A stretch of 37,904 nt of DNA from Phytoplasma sp. (lineage in GTDB: Bacteria; Bacillota_I; Bacilli_A; Acholeplasmatales; Acholeplasmataceae), in NCBI GenBank assembly GCA_012519065.1, contig JAAYQV010000086.1, forward strand, positions 1 through 37,904, read 5' to 3'. A program made the position numbers and the translations under genes. The notes below the pieces were generated by a model, which had not been told where the DNA came from, ran no database searches, and saw nothing but the letters and a program-made list of their open reading frames with translations. Shown here one piece after another: positions 31,760 to 37,904 of the stretch. Position 1 is the first letter of the stretch; the number at the start of each line of letters is the position of its first letter.

Positions 31760-33510
31760 ACAATCCTCTTAAATAACTTTTCTATTTCATGATGTGTCAA
31801 CTGAATCCATACAGGTCTTCCATGTGGACATGTGTATGGATTTTTAGTTTGGTTTAAATCTTTAATAAGTTGACTAATTTCATATCGATTGAGTTGATGA
31901 TTGGCTTTTATAGCACTTTTACAACTTAAGTCTTTGGCTAAATCATCTCTTATTTTAATGATTTCAATAGTTCCATTTTCCTCAAGTAAGGTTAGAAATC
32001 TTTCTATGATATCTTCAATATCTTCATCCTTAACCCATGTAGGAACAAATTTTAGTTTATTTTCTTCAAACACAAATCCTTGTTTTAAAAATTCATCTTT
32101 ATATATTAATATTTTCTCAATATCGTTAGATGGTAGTTGGATTTCTCTTTTAATTAAATATTGTTTTAACTCAAGTTTAATGTGACTTAGTTTTTCAAAG
32201 TAGTATTCATACTTAATTCTTTCTGCTGCGGCATGTTGATCCATTAAGTATAAACCTTCTTCATTTTGAAAGAGCAAATAAGTACCGCTAAAGGTGCCTA
32301 TATACTCAAAATGAGGCAATTTATTAGTTTCCTCGAGTTCTGACTTTTCAATAAACTCATTTTCTTCACAAATGGTTAAAGATTCTTTTTCTACTTCTTT
32401 TGGCGCAAACTCAAATAGCGGTTGGTCAAAAACGCTTGTTTCTTCTTTTAAAATAGTTGTTTCTGGATAGGAATATGTTTCTTTAGTCATTTTTTCTATC
32501 GTCAATAACGGTTTAACCTCAAGCGGTTTAGCTCTTAGTGTTTCTTTAATTTTTTCTTCAATTTGATATTTTAAAACTTGTTCGTTAACCAATTTGATTT
32601 CCATTTTTTGTGGATGAACGTTTACGTCAATCAAACTTGGATCAATTGTGATATAAATAGAGGCAATCGGATATTTATTAGTCATTAAAAAACTATGATA
32701 CCCCTCAATGACTGCTTGTGTTAATAAATAGTTTTTAATATATCTGTTATTGATAAATAAATTGATATCTTTTTTCCTTGATCTGGTATGAATCGGATTG
32801 ATTAAATAACCTTTAATTTTATTTTTTTGATATTCAAATTCGAATTCATAATGATTTTGAGTTACTTGCTTACCATAAATGATTTCCATAACGCTTAAAA
32901 CATCATCATTTCCTAATGTTCTTTTTATTTCTCTTTCATCTATTTTTAAAACGAATTGAACGCTAGGATAAGATAAAGCTAGTTTATCAAAAAATTCAAT
33001 GATAGCATTTTTTTCAGCTATCTCTGACTTTAGATATTTAAATCTTGCTGGCGTGTTATAAAATAAATCGGTTACCGTAATAACAGTTCCCTGGTTAAGC
33101 GCAGCTATGCCTTCATCTACTAATTGACTACCTTCAAACATGACAAAATAACCATCTTCATTTTTGGTTTTGGTTTCTAATTTCACTTTTGAAACTGAGG
33201 CAATAGATGGCAATGCTTCACCTCTAAAACCCAATGATTTGATATGATTTAGATCATACTGGCTGTTAATTTTACTTGTAGCATGTCTTAAGAAAGCTAG
33301 TTTAGCATCTTCTTTTGACATACCAGTTCCATTATCAGTCACTTTAATAAGATCTAATCCCATGTTTTTAATTTCAATGATAATTTGTGTAGCATCCGCG
33401 TCTAAGGAGTTTTCAACCAGCTCCTTAATAACAGAAGCAGGACGCTCAACCACTTCCCCTGCTGCGATCATATTAGATAATGCAGCATCCATAATATTTA
33501 TTTTGGGCAT
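31756..33510 (-). CDS. mutL: DNA mismatch repair protein MutL with endonuclease motif
   Basis: MutL couples mismatch recognition by MutS to strand incision. The 584-aa product has the GHKL ATPase: E30 and N34 in IKELVENSLDA, DNGTGM (59-64) and GFRGEAL (94-100). Its C-terminal domain carries the metal-dependent nicking motif DQHAAAERIKYE (424-435) together with SCKSAIKA and CPHGRP (561-566). It is therefore the MutH-independent endonuclease type typical of Firmicutes. The linker (about 330-395) is acidic and variable. The start has AAGGATGTG upstream. mutS ends 12 nt before it. Confidence 0.96.
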   Translation of the reverse strand: MPKINIMDAALSNMIAAGEVVERPASVIKELVENSLDADATQIIIEIKNMGLDLIKVTDNGTGMSKEDAKLAFLRHATSKINSQYDLNHIKSLGFRGEALPSIASVSKVKLETKTKNEDGYFVMFEGSQLVDEGIAALNQGTVITVTDLFYNTPARFKYLKSEIAEKNAIIEFFDKLALSYPSVQFVLKIDEREIKRTLGNDDVLSVMEIIYGKQVTQNHYEFEFEYQKNKIKGYLINPIHTRSRKKDINLFINNRYIKNYLLTQAVIEGYHSFLMTNKYPIASIYITIDPSLIDVNVHPQKMEIKLVNEQVLKYQIEEKIKETLRAKPLEVKPLLTIEKMTKETYSYPETTILKEETSVFDQPLFEFAPKEVEKESLTICEENEFIEKSELEETNKLPHFEYIGTFSGTYLLFQNEEGLYLMDQHAAAERIKYEYYFEKLSHIKLELKQYLIKREIQLPSNDIEKILIYKDEFLKQGFVFEENKLKFVPTWVKDEDIEDIIERFLTLLEENGTIEIIKIRDDLAKDLSCKSAIKANHQLNRYEISQLIKDLNQTKNPYTCPHGRPVWIQLTHHEIEKLFKRIV

Positions 33511-33522
33511 GATTTCACATCC

Positions 33523-36048
33523 TTACTTTTTAATTTTTTCTTGTATATGTTTTAACTCCAACATTGCTTCAAGTGGTGTCATTTGATCAATATTTAATTG
33601 TAAAATATTGTCAATAACTTCTTGATTTTGACTATTAAGATGAGTAGTCTCATTGATAATTGTTTCTTGATAGTTAAATAAGTTGGGTTTTAATTCCACT
33701 TTGTTTTTTTCAAGTTCTTTTAAAATAACTTGACTTCTTTTAATGACTTCTTCTGGTAAATGAGCTAATTTAGCTACCTGTATACCATATGATTTGTCTG
33801 AGGCTCCTTTTTTTACTTTGTGTAGGAAAATCATTTTATCATTTTCTTCCTTTGCACTTACATGATAATTAGAAAGATTTTCTAATTGTTTTTCTAATAA
33901 CGTTAATTCATGATAGTGTGTTGAAAAAAAGGTTTGTGCTTTTATTTTATCGTGAATATATTCAATCATTCCTTGAGCTAAAGCCATACCATCATAGGTT
34001 GCTGTCCCACGACCAATTTCATCAAATAAAATTAAGCTATCTTTAGTGGCATGAATGAGTGCTTCATTGCTTTCTACCATTTCGACCATGAACGTTGATT
34101 TGCCGCCAGCAATATCATCAGATGACCCTATTCTGGTGTAAATAGCATCATAGATAGGAAGTTGTGCAACTTTTGCTGGAACAAATGAGCCAATTTGAGC
34201 CATGTAAACAATTAAAGCATACATTCTCATATAAGTTGATTTACCACTCATGTTAGGGCCTGTAATTAAAAAGATTTCATTTTCCTTCATCATAACATCA
34301 TTAGCAATAAAATCAACATACCTTTCTACTACTGGATGTCTAGCTTCTTGAATGCATACTGTTTTTTCATTATTGAATATAGGTCTAACATATCTATATT
34401 CATCAGATACAATAGCCATGGATAAATAAACGTCAATGGTTGCGATTAAAGATGCTAATTCTTGTAAAGATGTGATATATTCAGAAACAACTTCTCTAAT
34501 TTGAGTAAATATTTCATATTCTAAGTTAATGGAACGTTCTTTGGCATGTAATAAAATATCTTCTTTTTCTTTAAGTGGTTCTGCAATAAATCTTTCACTA
34601 TTTGCTAGTGTTTGTTTTCTTATATAGCCAAATTCATCTTTGACTAAATCTAAATTGCCTTTTGAAATTTCTATGAAATAACCAAACACACGATTATAAC
34701 CTATACGAAGGTTTTTAATACCGGTTCTTTCTCTTTCTTTTTTCTCAAATTCATCTAACCATGTACTACCGTTAAGACTAACCTCTCTGAGTTCATCTAA
34801 TTTTTCATTAAATCCATCTTTAATCATATTACCTTCTTTAATGGTTAAAGGCGGTTGATCCACGATACTTTTTTCTAATAAATCATGTAAAGACTCATGA
34901 GTGTTAATACGTTTAGCTAAGTTTTTAATTTTAATTGATTCATATGTGAATAAAATTTCTTTTAATTTTGGGACTAAAGCAAGCGTTTGTTTTAACTGAG
35001 ATAAATCTTTCGCATTAGCATTGTTAAAAGAGATTCTTCCCACAATTCTGTTGATGTCATATATATATTTTAAAATTTCTTTTAATTCTGATCTAGCCCC
35101 ATAAGCTTTAAACCCTTCTATATGGTCTAATCTTTCGTTAATTTCATCAACTTCTACTAGTGGATGGTTTAACCAATATTTTAGTTTTCTAGAACCCATT
35201 GCAGTCTGAGTTTGATCAAGCCAATATAAAAGTGTTGTTTTAGGATTATTGGTATTAGATTCACTAATCTCTAAATGCTTTTGCACTTTATAATCCATAT
35301 GCATTTGAGCACTTTTTCGTACAATTTCAAATGGCATAAAGTGTTTTAAAGGTTGATGTTGTGTTTCTGATAAGTATTGCAATAAATAACTTGCAACACG
35401 CTTTTGTTCAATATGGCTTAAATTTTTTAATAAGCTTTGTTCAAAAATATCAGTTTTTGGTGTATAAAAAGATAATGATAGATTGTTTTCTTTAATAAAA
35501 TCTTCAATTTCTTTATCATATATTTTTTCTAATACAATTTCTTTAATGTTTAAACTAATGATGGTATCAAGTGCTTCTTTTTTAGTTAAAGCATCCATTA
35601 AATACGTCTCTCCTGTAGAGATATCTACATAAGGAATCATATAACCATGTTCTTTTAAAGCAAGAGTGGCAATAAAGTTGTTTTTCTTTTCATCTAACAT
35701 GCCATCTTCAATAATCATTCCTGGTGTGATAAGTTTGGTTACTTTTCTTTCTACTAAGCCGTTGCCTGGCTCACTTACCTGTTCAGCAATAGCTATTTTA
35801 AATCCTTTTTCTACTAATCTTTGAATATAGATTGAGGCAGAGTGATGTGGGACACCACACATTGGTATTTTTTGACCCCCATCTCTTGAAGTTAAAACAA
35901 TTTCAAGTGTTTTAGAAGCTAAAATCGCATCATCAAAAAACATTTCATAGAAATCACCAAGCCTAAAAAAGACTATTGCATCTGCATAGTCTTCTTTAAT
36001 CTTTAAGTATTGTTGAATCATAGGTGTAAATTCTTTATTCTTTGGCAT
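33523..36048 (-). CDS. mutS: DNA mismatch repair protein MutS
   Basis: MutS binds mismatches and small loops and recruits MutL in an ATP-dependent way. The 841-aa product has the mismatch-reading F-Y-E motif (GDFYEMF, 31-37), the Walker A GPNMSGKST near residue 597, DEIGRGT and the STHYHELT segment. The C-terminal tail after the ATPase is present though short. The SD before ATG 36048 is weak (GGGGCG). It stands 24 nt after the tail-anchored Rho_N-like/InlB-repeat gene and heads the mutSL part of the operon. Confidence 0.97.
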   Translation of the reverse strand: MPKNKEFTPMIQQYLKIKEDYADAIVFFRLGDFYEMFFDDAILASKTLEIVLTSRDGGQKIPMCGVPHHSASIYIQRLVEKGFKIAIAEQVSEPGNGLVERKVTKLITPGMIIEDGMLDEKKNNFIATLALKEHGYMIPYVDISTGETYLMDALTKKEALDTIISLNIKEIVLEKIYDKEIEDFIKENNLSLSFYTPKTDIFEQSLLKNLSHIEQKRVASYLLQYLSETQHQPLKHFMPFEIVRKSAQMHMDYKVQKHLEISESNTNNPKTTLLYWLDQTQTAMGSRKLKYWLNHPLVEVDEINERLDHIEGFKAYGARSELKEILKYIYDINRIVGRISFNNANAKDLSQLKQTLALVPKLKEILFTYESIKIKNLAKRINTHESLHDLLEKSIVDQPPLTIKEGNMIKDGFNEKLDELREVSLNGSTWLDEFEKKERERTGIKNLRIGYNRVFGYFIEISKGNLDLVKDEFGYIRKQTLANSERFIAEPLKEKEDILLHAKERSINLEYEIFTQIREVVSEYITSLQELASLIATIDVYLSMAIVSDEYRYVRPIFNNEKTVCIQEARHPVVERYVDFIANDVMMKENEIFLITGPNMSGKSTYMRMYALIVYMAQIGSFVPAKVAQLPIYDAIYTRIGSSDDIAGGKSTFMVEMVESNEALIHATKDSLILFDEIGRGTATYDGMALAQGMIEYIHDKIKAQTFFSTHYHELTLLEKQLENLSNYHVSAKEENDKMIFLHKVKKGASDKSYGIQVAKLAHLPEEVIKRSQVILKELEKNKVELKPNLFNYQETIINETTHLNSQNQEVIDNILQLNIDQMTPLEAMLELKHIQEKIKK

Positions 36049-36072
36049 TTTTTAACGCCCCATATCTATTTT

Positions 36073-37869
36073 TTACTTAAATAAATTCATAAGCCAAGTG
36101 GTGAACCAATTAATATGAGTAGCAATTCCAGTGCCACCTATTTTAATATGATCAAACACTCGGATGATGTCATTAATAACTGCATTATTCGGATCAATTG
36201 CAGCATATATTCCTACAAATAGTAACAGCATTAATGTAAAAATAATTAGTGTAAGAAGTGTACTGAATAAACCTTTGAAGAATTTAACCACTGGATTTTT
36301 CTTTTTACATTCTTTTGATGCTACCTTAACTGGCGTTTTTTCATCTTTTAAGTCTAAGTCTGCTGGTGAAAGATTATCATCATCTTCAGTTAAGAGTTTT
36401 AATGCCACTTCATTTAAGGTTGCTTTTTGTGTTGTTCCAAAATCTTTATTGGCAATAACTTCTTTTAATTCTTTAATTTCTTGGACTAAAGCATCTAGGT
36501 TTAATGTTGATGAAACAACCACAGGTTTAACTACATCTTCAGAAACTCTTAGAGTAACTTTTCCATATAAGGTCGTCTCTCCTAAGATGATATCTTCTTC
36601 AAAATTCCATTTGTTAAGTAGATCTTCTTCTTTATACCATCCATCAAAGACTTCATTTTCTCCTAAAATAACTTCAGGACTTTTTATATGACCATGTTTT
36701 GTTACGATGTATTCTTTATATAACTCGCCGTTGACTAAGAAATAAACGTTATAATTCTCAATGGTTTCTTCTTTCCATTTTGGATAAAGCGTCATTTCTT
36801 CTAAAACAACATCATGGCTAAAATTCCATAATTCTTCAAGCGCTTCATCTTTATACCAACCATCAAAAGTATACCCTTCTTTAACTGGGTCTTCTGGTTT
36901 TTTAAGTAATTCATTTTCTAAAACTGTAACATCTTTCAAGCCTAAGTAATGAACTTTATGAGTTGCTGGTTCTAAGGCAACATCTAAAATAACTTCTTCA
37001 TCAACCACTTCTGCTTCATGTTCTACTTCATAAACTGCTGCAGAGCTTGGTACATAGTATGCTTCTTTTGTCTCTTTAGCATTAGATAGTATATATTCAA
37101 TGATTTCTTCTTTTCTTAATTCTGTAGAAGCTTTGATGTTATTATCTTTAGCATATCTTTCTAAAACAAGAATACTCATTTTAGATAGTCTTTGCTCTAA
37201 TTCTTCTGTATGTTCTCCACGGTCTTTTAATTCTTTTAATACAATTTGTAATAGTTCTTGTTTTTTAAGTCTCTTAGGAACTGAGGCGTTAAATTTATCA
37301 CCAATAGCTCTTAGTTCACCTAGTGTCGTACTCTTATAAGTCACCGGTCTAAACTGTTCTGGTGTTAAACCATCTATTTCACCTGGGGCATCATAAAAAA
37401 CAACATTAAATTTTTGGTTGAATGTTTTACTGTCTTCTAATTGGTTGGTAGTATTTTCATTGATAATATCTATTAGTTTTTGAAAATCAACATCAGCAAT
37501 CCCCTTTTCTACCAAATATGTTAAAATATTTAACCAAAAATTATAGTAATAATCTTGTATTAACTTATCATCTTTATAAACTTCTAGCAAATTCACTAAT
37601 TGTGAATCAGTAAAACTTTCAAATTGAGATAATCGATAGCTAAATTCATCTGCTATACTTTCTTTTTCTTTTCTTGTTTGTTCAACATATGGGCGTAGAA
37701 GTCTACGTAAAATTCCCATACGTATTTTTCTTGGAAGGTTAATTCCTACTTCTTTAAAAACATTTACTACTTGGTCGCTAGGAACGTTAGATAATTTTTG
37801 TGCTAAATCGTTTACAAAATATGTTTGGTTCCCAACCGTTAATTGCGTGTTTTTGTCAAATACTGCCAT
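36073..37869 (-). CDS. Tail-anchored protein with Rho_N-like helical repeats and two InlB-type (Listeria-Bacteroides) repeats
   Basis: The 598-aa protein has no signal peptide. An N-terminal helical region (1-160) is followed by two short helix-extended-helix units resembling Rho_N/SAP DNA- or RNA-binding modules: TTLGELRAIGDKF...KKQELLQIV (181-217) and ILVLERYAKDNNIKA...KEEIIEYIL (233-261). Two InlB B-repeat-like domains follow (about 303-366 and 373-437) with cores GYTFDGWYKDEALEELWNF and VFDGWYKEEDLLNKWNF. A Glu/Asp-rich region leads to a basic patch KECKKKNPVVKFF and one TM helix (about 531-558). The last 40 residues are partly amphipathic. Positive-inside charge places the long N-terminal part in the cytoplasm. 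The start at 37869 has a poor SD. It lies 24 nt before mutS, so co-transcription is likely. Function unknown. Confidence 0.85.
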   Translation of the reverse strand: MAVFDKNTQLTVGNQTYFVNDLAQKLSNVPSDQVVNVFKEVGINLPRKIRMGILRRLLRPYVEQTRKEKESIADEFSYRLSQFESFTDSQLVNLLEVYKDDKLIQDYYYNFWLNILTYLVEKGIADVDFQKLIDIINENTTNQLEDSKTFNQKFNVVFYDAPGEIDGLTPEQFRPVTYKSTTLGELRAIGDKFNASVPKRLKKQELLQIVLKELKDRGEHTEELEQRLSKMSILVLERYAKDNNIKASTELRKEEIIEYILSNAKETKEAYYVPSSAAVYEVEHEAEVVDEEVILDVALEPATHKVHYLGLKDVTVLENELLKKPEDPVKEGYTFDGWYKDEALEELWNFSHDVVLEEMTLYPKWKEETIENYNVYFLVNGELYKEYIVTKHGHIKSPEVILGENEVFDGWYKEEDLLNKWNFEEDIILGETTLYGKVTLRVSEDVVKPVVVSSTLNLDALVQEIKELKEVIANKDFGTTQKATLNEVALKLLTEDDDNLSPADLDLKDEKTPVKVASKECKKKNPVVKFFKGLFSTLLTLIIFTLMLLLFVGIYAAIDPNNAVINDIIRVFDHIKIGGTGIATHINWFTTWLMNLFK

Positions 37870-37904
37870 TTTGAAGCCCCCATTCCTAATTCTCTTTTTA
37901 TTAA

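Noticed and set aside
31901-32185. Plus-strand frame inside mutL, and similar ones at 4526-4786, 8510-8882, 18150-18362, 19038 and 37100
   Set aside because: All are antisense shadows of conserved genes with typical shadow composition.
36164-36691. 175-codon open frame on the plus strand
   Set aside because: It lies entirely antisense to the tail-anchored Rho_N-like/InlB-repeat gene, is Ser/Thr-rich as expected for an antisense shadow, and has no SD.
1-37904. Mobile elements, prophage, CRISPR, tRNA/rRNA genes, riboswitches
   Set aside because: No transposase, integrase, phage gene, spaced repeat array, tRNA cloverleaf or conserved riboswitch core was seen; gaps between genes are short.
1-37904. 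UGA read as tryptophan
   Set aside because: Several genes (nadE, nadD, cmk, aroK, miaA, mutL) end correctly at TGA, and conserved Trp residues such as those in SodA are TGG.

Overview
Organism. The window is AT-rich and gene-dense, and nearly all genes lie on the minus strand. Genes end in TAA or TGA, and tryptophan is TGG in every product I checked, so UGA is a stop here. That excludes the UGA-Trp mycoplasmas and spiroplasmas. Gene content (RNA polymerase omega, RecD2, RqcH, MutS/MutL, PP-loop MnmA, NFACT, Firmicute-type gene neighbourhoods) together with the absence of any cell-wall or division gene beside rsmH suggests an Acholeplasmataceae-like (standard-code Mollicute) or related low-GC Firmicute chromosome. 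This placement is an inference from composition and gene order.

Layout. 1-410 is the 5' end of a serine hydrolase. 548-6337 is a likely minus-strand operon nadD-nadE-mnmA-recD2 (two successive NAD steps, tRNA thiolation, a helicase), diverging from a cysteine-free Fur-family regulator (6463-6900). 6956-8231 is rsmH-mgsA and 8296-9130 is gmk-rpoZ. The divergent plus-strand genes rqcH and sodA follow (9292-11516). 11559-14399 is an accessory stretch: a small unknown protein, an S51-like peptidase, an AAC(3)-fold acetyltransferase, an alpha/beta hydrolase and a helical unknown. 14476-20808 holds the least ordinary genes: a membrane protein, a 66-aa protein, a possible HEPN protein coupled to a 1003-aa TPR-GAF-PAS-GGDEF-EAL protein that has lost its catalytic motifs, a choline-kinase-like protein and an MJ0936/YfcE-type phosphoesterase. 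20869-23743 contains rdgB, a plus-strand CPBP protease-like membrane protein and an ankyrin-repeat protein. 23799-29289 is the conserved Firmicute block rluB-cmk-rpsA-der-gpsA-hup. 29382-37869 is a tightly packed block: a tail-anchored Rho_N-like/InlB-repeat protein, mutS, mutL, miaA, aroK, aroQ and efp, with three consecutive 4-nt ATGA overlaps.

How it works together. Most genes are housekeeping (NAD synthesis, tRNA and rRNA modification, nucleotide supply, mismatch repair, translation, phospholipid precursor synthesis). Promoters are clear for many units: several have a near-consensus -35 with exactly 17 nt of spacing, and eight carry a TGn extended -10. Rho-independent terminators are short perfect hairpins with U-tracts, often overlapping the last stop codon and working in both directions between convergent genes. 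No gene-free stretch exceeds about 165 bases. I saw no tRNA or rRNA gene, insertion sequence, prophage, riboswitch or CRISPR array.

Best leads for something undescribed are the dead GGDEF-EAL protein with its coupled HEPN-like partner, the Rho_N-like/InlB-repeat/C-terminal-anchor protein at the head of the mutSL operon, the cysteine-free Fur protein with a 13-nt-period repeat over its own promoter, and a perfect 14-bp direct repeat flanking the sodA 5' region.
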